NCBI GenBank assembly: GCA_030762175.1
Contig: CM060833.1
Coordinates: 69,472,501 to 69,536,500, forward strand
Origin: Metallyticus violacea
Lineage: Eukaryota; Arthropoda; Insecta; Mantodea; Metallyticidae
DNA length: 64,000 nucleotides
Direction: 5' to 3'
Positions 46,471 through 60,015 of the stretch are shown here, piece by piece. The translations under genes and the position numbers were made by a program. Position 1 is the stretch's first letter; each line of letters begins with the position of its first letter. The notes beneath the pieces are model-generated. The model made no database searches. It saw only the letters and a program-made list of their open reading frames with translations, and was not told the origin of the DNA.

Positions 46471-48754
46471 TATATTTATTATTAGTGTTGTACTTATTGC
46501 TGCTGTTACCTTGTAGGACCATAAATGCGAAACGAAATAGTAGAAAATAAGTGAAGGTAAAAATAGTAATGATAGTATTGTAAATTCGCCAATATAACTG
46601 CAAAACCTGATGTGACGTCTACCTACGTTGCTACTGAGCCGTGCTGGCCGTTTTCGTACACAGATTGGATTTCTTTGAGAAATTCGTCCCCATTGTTTAT
46701 GTTGTCATAGAATTCCACACACATCATGCACTTTGTTATTAGCAGGGCTTTCAATGTTTCTATTTAATCTTGGTTTTAGTTAATTAACAAATAAGGATAT
46801 AGAATATACCTAATATCAGGTCGGAAAAAGATTAATTTTTAAATGTATTAGTTTAAGTAAGAAATAAATAATTGTAAAGGTAAAATAGATAGAATTATAA
46901 TTATAAGTACAAGGTTATAATTATAAGATGAAACCAAAACAGGTTGAAGCAGACGTGTGTTTATAGCCTTAGCCTGATGACTCTCTTAAGGTTCAAATTC
47001 CGGTTGATAAGGATGTTCATGGTGGTAATGAAAACCCTTAACGTTCCAAATTATCTTGGGGATACGGCTGGTACGTAGATTTGCCTGTTTCTTATTCTCT
47101 GAAATAAGTCATATTTTGGATTTGCCATTTTCTTTAGCATTCATGATTTGCCTTTCTTTTAGATGGTGAAACAATGTTTCTTACATTGCTTGTTAATCTA
47201 GGAACAAGAGTGTTTTGAATCAGCAAGAGTACTTATGTTTACTTCCCAGAATGGTTCTATTTTGGATGCCCATTATTTGACAGGCAGAGCATTTCCTGCA
47301 GTTCACTGGCTATATATTATTTACATTTTACGCTATCAAAATTATACTCGCTTTCCTAAGTTTAAGGGCGACGCCACTGCGAACCTCTAAACTTGTTACC
47401 GTATATCGCAAAACAACCCTCTGTTTAGGGTTTTTGCAGACCATACAAGGGACAACAAACATTAGATCTGGACAAAAATGTATGCATTTCTGATAAAATA
47501 TGAATATATCAGATGTAATGTTTGAAAATGCCTTTTTTATAATTCACAGGAAACTAGATAGTCGAAGCACAATAGAACAATGAGACTAGTAAATATTACA
47601 TTGAAGACATTAATTTTTATATTAGTAGGAAATATAACCAGTCGTTCATTTTATTGTATTCATTTTGAACAAGAGATATGTAAAAATGCACAATTTTTGG
47701 AATAAAAAATCTGAATATGCTATTTGCACTTGAGATAAGAAAATGTTTTCGTTATTGTTCCACAGTGTAATCTGTGTAATGTAATGGTCGTGGTGCAGAA
47801 AATGGAAAGGAAATCAGATAATTAATGAGCCCTGCATCCATTAATTGTGTATTATTAAAAGTCAATCTGTGTACAGCTTGATTACACCTATGTACATGAT
47901 GAGATAATATAAGCAACGAGAGAGTTGGCCGTTCACTAATGTGAAAGACATGCAGAGTGACACACAAATGGCAAATCATTCCGATAAGCTTTTAATTAAC
48001 TATATTTTCCAGCTCTTTATAAATTTCCTCTCACCCTCTTTCAAATATCTTTAATAGACTAATTGAGGAATATATTTATTATAATAAGGTTTTAGGCTAT
48101 TGGAGTAATGCATAAATTATACATAGTTTCTTAACAAATAACACAATTTAATTTTAAAACTTAACTAAATGAACATAAATTAAATTTATATTTACTTTTA
48201 CGTATTAAAATTAATAAAATTAACATTAGTTTTGAATCTTGTATGATTTGTATCCCCTCCAAAGGGTAAAATGTTATATTTATATAAATTAATTTAATAT
48301 TTGAAGCCTATAACAAACAGGGCCATGAGTCATATTTGTATACATAGTATAATTGAACATTATTATTTACTCTTATTTTAATTTCACAATATATCGAAAG
48401 CTACTCGTTTTCAAAATAAAAATAATGCGGAAAAAGTAATTTATGTTTCAGTAGCTATTTCCACACTACATGATTACTAACTCTTAAAGCGCCTATCAAA
48501 TCTCACATGTGCTAACGTAACATTCTCGTTCTGTTCCATGAACAGAATTGTTTTTACTCTTTTTCGTATCTTTGTTTTGAATCAATGGGGTTTAATTTCC
48601 TTATGGATTCTGAAGGTTTATCCAAAACTTCTTTAGGAATTTGTCTTAATGATTCTCCCTCATTCAAACATTTCATAGCTACCTTTAACTGTTTTTTGAA
48701 TATCAAATGGTGGGCGGTGTAATGAACTGTATGTCTATCTACATCCTGAACCTA

Positions 48755-49130
48755 TACTGAACTTGATGTGGAAACGTTTATTACAAAGGAAGTGGAACCT
48801 TTTACACAACATAATTTCAAAATAAGCTCCTTGAGTAATGACACACTTCTGTCACCTTTCATACCACTTTTTGAAACAGTCTTGCAGCTTATTTTTTGAC
48901 AATTTTCCGCACAGCGCGCATTGCATACGCCCTTATCTTCTCGGCCGAAGCGAATTTCCGCCCCTGTTTGTTTCTGACTTTCGGAAACAAGCATTAATCA
49001 GGTGGAGAAAAATTTTGAGAATATGGAGGACGAGGCAGAACAGATGCTTTGTGAGGAGTTTGTTCACTTGGTGTGCTGGGGCGTTGCCCAGTGAATTAAA
49101 TTCTTTTATAGTCACAAATGAGATCTTTTT
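48755..49130 (-). pseudogene. Mariner transposase C-terminal remnant
   Basis: Minus-strand translation gives NAPAHQVNKLLTKHLFC, then in another frame PRPPYSQNFSPPD(stop)CLFPKVRNK, QGRKFASAEKIRAYAMRAVR and LFQKVV...EVCHYSRSLF. Mariner transposases read DNAPAH...PPYSPDLSPPDYFLFPKLK...GrRFaSvEEI...FqkWyeRwqkCV...G.YFEG. The match covers the third catalytic Asp region to the C-terminus, with stops and frameshifts. This lineage is distinct from the longer transposase at 24790-26150. Confidence 0.65.
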
Positions 49131-49419
49131 CGTCCTACTGCATAATGAAGATACCTAAGAATGGCATCTTACTCACAAAACGAACTCAAAATGTATCTGA
49201 CTGTATGCTGCATTAGTCACAATTCATGCTCTGCTGCAGTGTGTAATACACGCCTGGGAACATATACCGTACCTCACGAAGGTAAGGCAGAGAAGCTGCC
49301 TATATAGTAAGGCGAGCCAGCCAAGTTTGGGTTCTCTTTGATTCTAATACAATATATAATAAAAATAGTGTTCAGATGACTGTGCATAATGAATTGTGTG
49401 TTTCAACAGTGCCTCTAAG

Positions 49420-51135
49420 GAAGTTAAATTAGAGCAAAGTATTTTGTGGTTGTATAGCGAGAACTATGTAAGTACAACATTGTAGTAACATAATATCGTT
49501 CGAAATGTGTAACTAGATTAATGATTGGAGTGGTTTACTAAGTAGAACACTAGCTTGAGGCATCAGGTGCTGAGAATTCTGCCTAAAGCAAAGCAACTAG
49601 ACCAACAATGAAGCTAGAGCACTGTAGCTAAAGCAGTGTTGCTAAGTGTGCTTAGATCAGTGTCTATGTAACAGTGTAGTATACAATTTTCTCCAAAACA
49701 GGGTTGCTAATGAAATTGTGATAATGTGGTGTATCTGAAGCCATGTAACTAAAGCTGTATAGCTAGAGTAGTATGACTAGAACACAAGCACTTAAACAGA
49801 GTCACTAGAGCTATGACCTTGGAGTCCTGTAGATAGAGTGGTGTGTTACAGCAGTGTATCTAAGACAGTTAGAACATTGGCACTGAATTAGTGTAGCTAG
49901 AGCAGTGTTTAGGGCTATTTATTTAGAGCAGTGTAGATAAACAGGGCTGCTAGAGTTTTGCAGCTATAGAAGTATAGTAAGAGAATGCCATTCAAGCAGT
50001 GTTGTAACTGGCCAGAACAAAGCAGCTATAACATTTTTTTGAACAGAGTTTACGCCCGTTTTTACTACTGGAACATAACAGGCAGTGAACACTGATGATA
50101 CATGAGATAAAATGATAAATTGGGAAAGAATTTTTGCTTAAAGTTTATGGTACCTCCTCGGTATTTGCCACATGGAAACTGAGGAAAACCTGAAAAAACC
50201 TCAATCAGGGAGGACGGTCCTGGTGGGAATCGAACCCTAGAACTCGCACTCACGATTCCTCGCCTTAACGACCTCGGACACCCGTTGTATAGGCATAACA
50301 GTTTTGCTTGAACAGTGGCTTTGCAGTGGTGTAGCTAGAGCACCATTAATAGAACACTAGTTTAACTAGAACAATGCAGGTAATAGAGTTGAGCTAAAAT
50401 AATGTGTATACAACAAGTCGCTAGAGAAGCAATGCAGCTAGAGCATTGTATCTAAAGCAACGATGCTAGGAGTAGTGTGGCTAGAACTGTGTAGCTATAG
50501 CACTTTGGGTAGAACCTTTTCAGTGTTGCTAGTATTTCAAATGACATGTATCTACAGTAGTGTAGCTAGAATCTAGGTAGTGTAGTTAGAACAGTATTGC
50601 TGGAGCGGGTAGATGTAATAGTTATTATTAGATCAATGTATAGCTACAGTGTTAGAACAGTATAGCTATAGGCTTGTCTTTAGATAATTTTTGCTAGAGA
50701 ATTTTGTCAAAGTGTTTATCTCGAGCAGTGTCACAGAGCTATGTAGTTAGTGCAGTTTAATTGAAGTAATGTAGTTGGTGCTGAGTAGCTATTATAGTGT
50801 CTAGAGCAGTATCTCTAGAGTTGTGTGCCTAGAGCAGTTTCTCTATGAGAGAGGGGCTAGAGTGTGTAGTAATTACTTTGGAGCTGTATAATTAGAACAA
50901 TGTCCTTAAAGTAGTTTAACTGACTGAAGCATTGTAGTAAGAGTAGTGCTGTTAGAGCTGTTTAACTAGATATGTGTATTTAGAGTATTTTAGCTAGAGT
51001 TGTGACTGAAACATTGTGTCTAAGAGCAATGTCGCTAGAGCTGTGTATCTATAGCAGTTTCTCTCTGGCAATGTATCTAAAGCAGTGTCTCAAAGCAGCG
51101 CTTCTTTAATAGTATAGTTAGTGCAGTATTGCAAT
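49420..51135. repeat. Degenerate AGAGCAGTGTAGCT minisatellite
   Basis: Dozens of diverged copies of a motif close to GTAGCTAGAGCAGT, spaced about 14 or multiples of 14 bp, spread over 1.7 kb in one orientation. Best blocks are 49590-50040 and 50320-51090. A SINE B copy (50047-50294) is inserted in the middle. Confidence 0.8.
50047..50294 (-). repeat. SINE B inserted in the minisatellite
   Basis: Reverse copy, GTTTACGCCCGTTTTTACTA to GACCTCGGACACCCG. Flanks ATAACATTTTTTTGAACAG and ATAACAGTTTTGCTTGAACAG look like a diverged target-site duplication, although the repetitive surroundings weaken this. Confidence 0.8.
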
Positions 51136-52199
51136 GGCATAGTATTTATGGTATTTAGGTCACAATATACTTTGAGAAATATAATGCGTAAATCTTTAAG
51201 CTTTTTCATGAAATTGTTTTTTTTTTCACATTTTCCTATAATGAGCAATTTATTGTAATATTTAAGCTCCCAAGTTGTTTTGCAAATGGTTTCCATTTTT
51301 AATGACTTTCACCCATCCATCTGCCAGCATCGAAATTTTTTAGCGATACAAATTATCAGATTTGTAAACGAATAATATCTTGAACAATACCAAATTGTTT
51401 TAATTGGGCATATATTGCCATGGGTTGAAACAAATCGCAGTGGAGCAATTCATGTCAAATCGTACAAATGTAAAACACGACCTTTTCTTAGCAGGTCGAT
51501 TTTTTTTTGAATTACCGGCACCATATAAGGAAACAAGCGTTTTTAATTTGCATAATTTAGGATTATTTGTTAACTTATGCTTATTTGAAATTATGCCCTG
51601 TAATATGAAGTCTATTGTTACTCTTAAGACTATTATAAGCTTTTGGTACACTTTAAAGATTAAATAATATTTTACTGCTCTATGCCCAATAGTAATATAT
51701 TTAAACATTTTCTTATTTTCAATAATATTTTATTCAAAACAAAATATGAACATAAATAAAATTCTTAAATTTAAAACATGAAAAAATAAATGCACGTTCC
51801 TCGGTGTATTATCTGTAAACTAAAACATTAGAAATTATGGAATATAAATAAATACATATGCAACAATTTGTTTTCTGGAAATCGGGAATTCTTGTGACAA
51901 TAAAATCAGAACAAAGTGACAATTCCATATCTACTTCGGCTAGTTCTGTGAATGCGCAAGAACTTAGGAATATTTCGAATGTAAACAGAATTTACTGTCA
52001 ATAGAAGAGCCTCCCCCATCAATAAAAGAATTGCAATGAAAACAATCTCGTGAAATTTTGTCAGAATGTGTCACTTACCCTAGCAAAAGAAATTGTTTAT
52101 GTTGAGGCTAACGCATCGCCATCCACTGATAATCAAACAATGATAATCTTATAAGCAAATTGGTTAAATCCTTTCACAAAGTAAATGAAAAGAAGAAAC

Positions 52200-52760
52200 A
52201 AATTTAAGTTGTTTACATTTTTTTAAAGTTGATCTACAATAAAATTCAACAACATTTTGAAGCGACTGGTCATAGTATAAGAATGGTAAAATGGTTAAAG
52301 AAAACGGAATTTTATCGTCTTCTTACAATAAACTCAGTACCTTTGGAACTGTCAAAGATATTGAAATTTTAATGATCAGTTGAAATCAAGTAGAATAATG
52401 CCTGAAAAAAAAACACTTTGTTATTGTGAAAGAGGGGGACCAACATGTGCATAAACAGAAAATATTAATTTTATGTAAAGTTAAGGAAAAGTTCAAGGAT
52501 AGATACACGTTGGTGAAAACAAGTTTTTTTTTTTAATTTGCTGAATTAAAAATAACGTGTTCTGTCAAAGAGTAATAGAACGCAGTGTGTTTGTGTTGTC
52601 TACACACATAACGGAAATGCAAAATATCTTATAAGTAGTGCAAATATTCGCCAATGTTATCAGGAGCAATAAAAAGAATTATCACACTTTATCTTAAATC
52701 CTAGTCTGTTGCATTGTTACCTAAACAATGTTCAAATTGTCCAATAGTTAATTATATATT
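52200..52760 (+). pseudogene. Degenerate ORF of unidentified transposon-like protein
   Basis: Across frameshifts the plus strand yields HFEATGHSIRMVKWLKKTEF, CVCVVYTHNGNAKYLI, and a downstream part with paired Cys (CSNC-like after a frameshift). I have seen a similar pattern, CVC..HQN.KL followed by C..C..CP, in insect repeat-encoded proteins, but I cannot name the family. Stops are frequent, so it is dead whatever it was. Confidence 0.3.
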
Positions 52761-54204
52761 ATGAACTTACTCAAGAATGGTTTGACCTAGAAGCTGGTGA
52801 ACAGGTAACATACAAACGCTTCAGACTTCGACTGATACTTTATACCAACTGTCAAGTAAACTCTCGCCTTTTGCCTCACATTTTCATAGTACAGCAGCAA
52901 AGTTAATTTTTGATGGAACGCAAAGAACATTTTCAACCTGGAAATTGTTTTTTTTGTAGATTTTTCTGAAAATTATTATTTTTATATTAAATTCGGTACA
53001 GGGTATGCATTAGAACTGCTGCAAAACCACAATGCATTCATTTGTAACGCATTCAAAGATAGAACAGAAATTCGCTGCCATCTCTGAAACCTTGAAACAT
53101 GACACACATTTCATTAAATAAAACGTGTCCTTTTCTAATCATTAATGGATCCAGCATCGTTTTGAATGTTTATTTTAAGTTTCTTAAAATATGTGGATTA
53201 GTTGAATATACTCTTATTTTTCTATGTTCTCCAAAATTAACATTACAAATCGTAAGATCTGGGGAATGACGAGACCATAAACTATGGCCAGTTATTCTAT
53301 GATCAAGTATAGAGCGCTATATATAATGGATTAATCAGGAGATTTCGATTTTTTCCCAGCAGTCACAGAGTTGGTTTCATAAATCTTCTGTACTGATTTT
53401 TTATGTTAGAACTGGTAAAATCCCGCTCGCAACTGACTATAAGAGAGAATAACCCCAGGCGTAGAGAATCTCTGTGATTGGAGAGTGAGATGTCCACTGG
53501 TCAGACGATCTAAGTTGATGGACTTGTAAACTAATCTCATTGTATAACTTAGGTAAATAATTGTCACTGTTTACTTCATTATTATGATTAGAAGAAATAC
53601 TAAAATAAAACAAAAAATCACAATTAATTTAATAAATATAGTTAAACTTTATTTAAACAATTGTGTAAACTAATAGAATATCTTATTTATGAATTTGGTA
53701 TACCAAACTCTGAAGTAGGATTTTCCCTGATCATACGACATTCTGTAGTCGGTATAATTTTTGTCATTCCTGTTACCTTAAATAATATTGTAGATTGGTA
53801 AATTTTCTGGTCAGCTATTTATATTTAAATCTTTAAAAATATGTTCATATGTAAAACATGTTCTCTTTACACCACATGAAGAAACTGGAAAAAATTCCAC
53901 CTGAAATTTCATCTCAGTAATAAATTTAAGACCTGTCTTTTGATGTAAACTAGGACCATTGCATATCTGATTATTCTTTTTTGAGCAATACTGTCCTATA
54001 AGATGCCAGCTTTGACATTATTTAAACTGAATGTAGAATGCTAGAATCAAAAGTCCGTTCCAACTTTCCTCGTTATAAAGTTTAACAATGAATTGGGAGT
54101 TTAATAATGTCTGCAGGAGAACAATGATACCATCTTTTTAAACTTACCCTCTGACTATAACCATATGGTGCTGTCTCCCAAATGAACATTTTCTTTTCGT
54201 TTAT

Positions 54205-54545
54205 GTGTATTTTATAACTGCCTATGATATTCCCAATATATCCCCAATAGACAAATTAGTAGTTGGGACACATCGTTGGATCGGTCGTTTTGGATTCGTG
54301 GCATGGCCGGGTTTGAATTCGCTTGTTTTTTTTTTATTGTGGAGCGATCAGATGAGCACAGTACACAAAGATAATATTAACAGTGAGAACGAACGCATCA
54401 TCGTATTTTTCAGGTCGCCAATGATATCTGAATCTATCCAGGTATCCCGTATAAGAATTGGTTTTAAAAGTGTGAAGCATGCGTGCAAGCTAATAGTGGC
54501 CATTTTGAACACATTCTTTGAAGAGTTTATGTTATTATATTTTGT
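54205..54545 (+). pseudogene. Tc1/mariner-type transposase C-terminal remnant
   Basis: Reads THRWIGRFGFVAWP, then LNSLVFFLLW, STVHKDNINSENE, and in another frame ANDI..YPGIPYKNWF, KCEACVQANSGHFEHIL. The lineage signature is RWIGR.GPv.WPPRSPDLtPLDFfLWG...VY......EL..RI...RC..CI...GhhFEHLL. It covers the last catalytic region to the C-terminus, with one small deletion and one frameshift. Confidence 0.65.
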
Positions 54546-57394
54546 AAGTTAATCAAACTGCATAATTAAAAAACCAAAGAAATGTTATGGTTTGAATTCT
54601 AGTGCATTTGCGTAAATATCTTTCATTTATAAGTCTAAACCATGTAGAGGAATGCAAGTGCATTTAGTGATATTTGTTAATCCGTGACAAACGAGAGAGC
54701 ACGCTAATCATGTGTATGTCTACAGTGCAGTTGCGTTTAGTTGAAACATGAAAAATAGAAAGAAACAACACTATATTCCTATCGGCAATAGGCAATCCGT
54801 AACTGCTTAATCTCAAAAACATTAAAGAACTTGTGCACTCTACACATAATTTTTCTTGCAACTGATTGCACAGCTTTTCCTCGTTTCCCTACACCCGTTT
54901 GTAACAATACGAAAGCCAGGAAATTAGCATGGCTAAACATAAAACATATTTCACTGCGAAAAGGTGCAACAGGTCACAACACATATTACAAGTACAATTG
55001 CCACTAGTAGACTATGCAGTGCAGAATACTGTGACAGTGCTTCTCAGCCCCTTTGACCGTTATTAGCACACACTCCTCATAGACCACTCAGGCAGCAGCA
55101 AAATTGTCATGTTTCAACTTAAACCACACAGCTTGTAAGTGTCGGTCCTAGTGATAAGCAAAGGAGAAGTGTTCTCAACGTGCCACTTCCCATCTAGAGA
55201 ACGTTAACAGGTTTATATCTAGTAGACGTTTCCAGATTGATTAAACTATCAATTTTATTTTCTAATTAACAATGGATTTAATCACAATTTTCATTTACCT
55301 TATCAATTGCTTGGATTTGCAGGCGTTTCTTATTTTCGCTGTATATTTTTAAGGAATTATGTATATGAATATTTAAAGAAATTCACTTTTCTGTTAACGA
55401 TGTAGTAGATACAAAAAAGAAAATAATTCACAAATAGAATTAGGTTCAGTGCAATAGATTGGGAAATACAGAATGAATTGAACAAAAGGGCATTGACCTC
55501 TACATGATTCCATGTTTTAATGTCGACTTCAGTATTCGATATTAAGTTTGTTTTATTGGTAACTTGATTTTACTTAGATGAACTTTCTTATTTATTCAAT
55601 AATCTCTTCATCATTCTTATATGTGAAAGTTCTGTATTGATATATTTGAATGTTATAAAACAGTTAAGTTTGCATGCTGTTATAATATAAAATGCGAGTT
55701 TTGTCTTGGAGAAAAATCTTTTATTAGTATCCAGTACTCAAAAGCACATTTTGTAAATGTTTTTGTTACTGAAATATTAACTTTGAAAATTAAAATATTT
55801 AGTATTCTCTATTTATAAACGTTAGTATTATATTCATATGTTGTTTTATATTGTACACAAACTTTTCTTTACATTATAAGGAGTCTTATTAACTGTAAAA
55901 TTTCCCTATTTAAGGAAATTCTATTTTCTAAAGAATCAGTCGTGAATAAGAGCGGGATGGGAGGGGGAGCACTGGTAGTGACAGGGAGAACAGCTGTTGC
56001 TGATGATCAACTAGTAGATTTAATTACGTTAGCTTGAGAACATTCTTGTGCTATCAACTATGGTGAACCACTTATTGCAATTTTCTTGTCACTACCAGAT
56101 TTTGCACAAATTATGGAATAATTGTTCTTATCCCTTACACAAGTAAACTCTACCCAGAATCACATCCAATAAAAAGGCAACACGTGTAAAAAGAGAAATC
56201 CGGAAGAAGATAAGCAAGGTTCCAAAAAGGAAAGAGGGCGAGATGGTCTATCTACGTTGTTTATTAGAGCAAGCAAATGATAAAAACCATGTATTATAAT
56301 GTATATTAATGTAGCAAATACTTTAACCTTTCAAAACAAATAAACTGATGACAAATGTCATACTCGTAATTTGCGTCCCTAATATAGACTTTCATTAATA
56401 AAAGGACAAGAGATTTCTCACCTCTTTTGGCATATCTGATTTAGGAAATGAAATTAGGGACAACAGGGAATGTATAACAAAGCTAACATTTTCTCATGGT
56501 TCTAAGGAGCAATTCTGAAAGTCCGGAATATTGGTTAAAGCTTCAAAGCAGAACTTATAACTTTTCGTGTTTCAAAAGAGGAATTTCTTGGGGAGGGTTG
56601 ATTTTTTCCAAATTGTAAGGTAGCCTTTTTTCATTTGATTCTAAATAATTCTAAAGTGGAAATTTTTGTTGATACTGGTCATAGGATTTAGTAATGCTTG
56701 GGGGCTATATACTGGGGGATAGAATTTGGATTTACGCTAGTAATTTGAAATCAACGACTTCACTATGTGGAGCGAGTTACTATCAGTTGATCTAGTTCTG
56801 AAAATACGCCGTGGAGGGCGCGAGTGCGCTTTGGAGAGAGAGAAAGAGGAAAACTATTGCCAGATCATAGTTATAACAGCTTGTTTACAAAATGTTAGTT
56901 CTTTAACCAGTCGCTAGATTGCACAGTATCGTATTCTCGAAGCTGATGCTCTTTAAGATAAGGTGAACTTACTAGCAATTACCTTATTTATTCAAACTTA
57001 CTCGCGGTAAAGCCCAAATAAATTTGATCACCCAATGGACTCTGTATACACTATTACACATAGCATTGGTGACTCAAGTAAATGTTGAATGGATGATATG
57101 CCAGGCAAAGAAATGTTTTCTATGAAAAATACTCTGATGGTGATCATTATTAATAATGTTAAACAACAACCATAAATAGCAACTTAGTTATAGAAGTGGA
57201 AAAGGCTTGTTCTTATTATATTAAAGTAATTCCTTTATTCTTCATTCTAGCTCTAGCATTTCACATCATGGAAACGTAGGCGTGTCTTCATTAATTTAAT
57301 GAGAAGCTCCTTAGCTAATGATGTATAACCCTACAAAAGGAACTTTTTAAAAGGATAGTCAGAAAGAAGAAATTTGGGGTAATGGTCGGGAGTA

Positions 57395-57465
57395 GAACAA
57401 CGGATTTTAGGCTTGTGCCGATGCACTAAGCATTGAGCTATCATGTCCTATGTGGCCACAAATGA
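57395..57465 (-). repeat. Possible tRNA-derived SINE fragment
   Basis: The minus strand has GACATGATAGCTCAATGCTT (A-box-like) and a weak B-box region (TGTTCTACTCCC). Only the head is recognisable. Confidence 0.3.
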
Positions 57466-58444
57466 AAGCTTCTCCTATTGTAGCTTATCTATCGTACTTC
57501 AAGAATACCCGAATGTATTTTACTATTGAAGAAGCTAACTTGGAGAACTTTAACTTTAGTTTATATGCACCACTTTATGGATTAAAATGTAATTTTGGGC
57601 ATTTGTGCAAATAATAGGTGAGTACATTTTTACAGAAAGAATTTCATTTCATACCTTAGGTACATTTTATATTTAAATTTGATTCTATAATCATTATTTT
57701 TTAAGTCACATAATACATTCCTTTAAAATACGGATCAAATATATATATTTAAGGCTTTCAATCTGGTTAGAATAAAAGTGTAATTTCACATAGTAAACAT
57801 GATCTATTTTTTATAAAATAAATTGTTTTGCCCACATTAGTATAAATAATTTAATAAAAATGTTGGTTTATTTCTAAAAGGAAGCGTTCAGAAATTTGTG
57901 TAAAAATTTGGTGGTGATAAATAAGAGTTTTTAGAGAAAGAGATATAAAAGTATTAAATAGTTAAGTTACAGAAAATGAATGAAAGAAAAGTTCTAATTA
58001 TTAAAAGCTCAGTACCTTCTCAGAACATTCCAGCTCGAGATTCATCTTATTTCTAATGATAGATGGCGTAGCTTATGCCACTTTTGCACTAAATTATATA
58101 ACTGTAATTTATTTATTTTTCATCCATAAACAAACAGTAATTAATAAAGGTAAAATCACTTCAAATTACATTTAAATCCATAAAGTAATTGTCACATAAA
58201 CTTAATTTACAGTTGTTATAAGTTAACTTCTTTAGCAGTAAAATAACGTCCAAGTACCCTTAAGATTATAGCGGTTGCCCTTTTCCAAACGGACAAATGT
58301 GTCTGGAATAAAAAAAAAAAAAACAGCTAAACATCTATTGCACTAGCCATCTGTAACGTAAATTTCTACCGACTGATTAATAATACTGTTGCACATACAA
58401 CAGCATTCACTTTCTCTTAAAATCTGGCCAAGCTCCGTTCTATC

Positions 58445-58636
58445 GTGTATTGCTTCTTAATTGCCCGAAGGACCGACCCTAGGGACAAAATTATAGGTCA
58501 GAATCCAAGAAAAGAGGATGTTCAGTCTTTGGATGCAAATCGCCATGAGCCAGCAACAAACTGCCATCAAATCATCGCAAATGTTTGCTGCTCTGTCGAA
58601 TTTGAGGCAAACGATGATAGTGGTATATCATGTTGA
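58445..58636 (+). other. Unrecognised 63-codon open frame
   Basis: Open from an ATG, polar, no motif recognised. It lies within a Dop1R1 intron on the opposite strand, near a SINE. Probably a chance frame or part of an unknown repeat. Confidence 0.1.
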
Positions 58637-58861
58637 CAACAACCAAATGAAATACGTAATAAATACAAGTCCTATGGCTTCAGTTTCGACCAGCTGACGT
58701 GAAAGTCGATTGACTTCCTCCTTCGGGACTCAATTCAGCTTTCAAATGGCACGAGGCTTGGTACTTGTCCTTGAAAATGATTCCGGCGGCCATCCTACTT
58801 GGAAATTTCATATTACACCCTTACTTACATTTAAGAAGAGTTTTACATCTCGGCCACTCTA

Positions 58862-59205
58862 ATGGCGCCTTTTGTACCTATGCCCCGAAGGAAGGATCTC
58901 CGGGAGAAAGGGATAAATGAAAGAGACGCCGGGAAGCCAGGAACCCGAAGCGGCAATACAGAGACGTAGGAAGGATACCACCAATGCATCACTCAAATTA
59001 TACCGAGGCTGTCCGAGGAGGCCTCCAGACAGATCCCACCAGACGCTGGGACAGAAAATTTCACATGCACCAGCAGCTTTACTTGACACTTCCGACCCCG
59101 TAACTGAATGCCATGGATTGAAATAAAAGGAAATGAAAAACTTCGTGAATAGTAAATATCCACCGCAGCATTCGCTTAAGTGACCAGGAGAAACCACGAT
59201 AAAAT
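58862..59205 (-). repeat. SINE D, headless copy
   Basis: On the minus strand: TCTCCTGGTCACTTAAGCGA, CGGGGTCGGAAGTGTCAAG, GTCCCAGCGTCTGG, GGTTCCTGGCTTCCCGGCGT and CTTCCTTCGGGGCATAGG, in the same order as the copy at 40983. The tRNA-like head is missing. Confidence 0.65.
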
Positions 59206-59622
59206 CCAAACAGATTCTTCAAATGTTTATCCATGTAACCAATGCACTGAATTCCTTAACATTTTTTTCTTAAGTTATTGATCGATTGTTCAATCTAGTC
59301 TACAGGAAATTCTAAATACCATTAGAAAACAGTGAAAATAATCCAAAATCTTTTGAGATATCATGAAGGTTAAATATCCTAAGCGAAAATACTAATAAAA
59401 AACCCTTTAGTCTCAATCATCACGAGTCACATAGAGCTCTCCATGAAAGACGAACGCTGATAACCGAGCAATTAAAAGCGGGTGTCTAGAATGAGAGCTA
59501 CTGAAGTTCAAGAAGTTTAAATCCTGTCAATGTGTGAATTGTTTTATTTGGTACATTTGCAAGTAAAAATAACAATGATAATATGACTTCCAATTGCAAA
59601 AATGCATTGGAATTTTAAAGTA

Positions 59623-59627
<5 letters not shown>

Positions 59628-59658
<31 letters not shown>
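59628..59658. repeat. CT microsatellite
   Basis: About 15 CT units. Confidence 0.95.
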
Positions 59659-59661
<3 letters not shown>

Positions 59662-59934
59662 AAACACACAAAATGTAAAATCATTGTTGTTTTCAAAATA
59701 AATGGGAAATAAATAATTATTTTTAAATGAAATAAACACACTTTATGTTATCATTTGACTTTTGCACTTTAGAACATTTATTAACGTGGCATTTATTTTG
59801 AAAACTAAGATTATTCATATACGCTTTTGAGTTTGAGCATAAACCACTTAAAACTCAAATACATGTCCATATATTTTTGTTATATATTAAAATTCAATTG
59901 TGCTTGCAAAAATTAACAAATATGTTCAAACATG

Positions 59935-60015
59935 ACGAGGATTCGAACCTAGGCAATTACTTATTACTACGTAGATATACCCTTTTGCCCATTCAGCCAT
60001 CAGATCACACAATCC
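59935..60015 (-). repeat. tRNA-like SINE head or decayed tRNA
   Basis: The minus strand shows GATGGCTGAATGGGCAAAAG (A box) and CTAGGTTCGAATCCTCGTC (B box) 80 bp apart or less. I could not form an acceptor stem, so a functional tRNA is unlikely. Confidence 0.45.
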
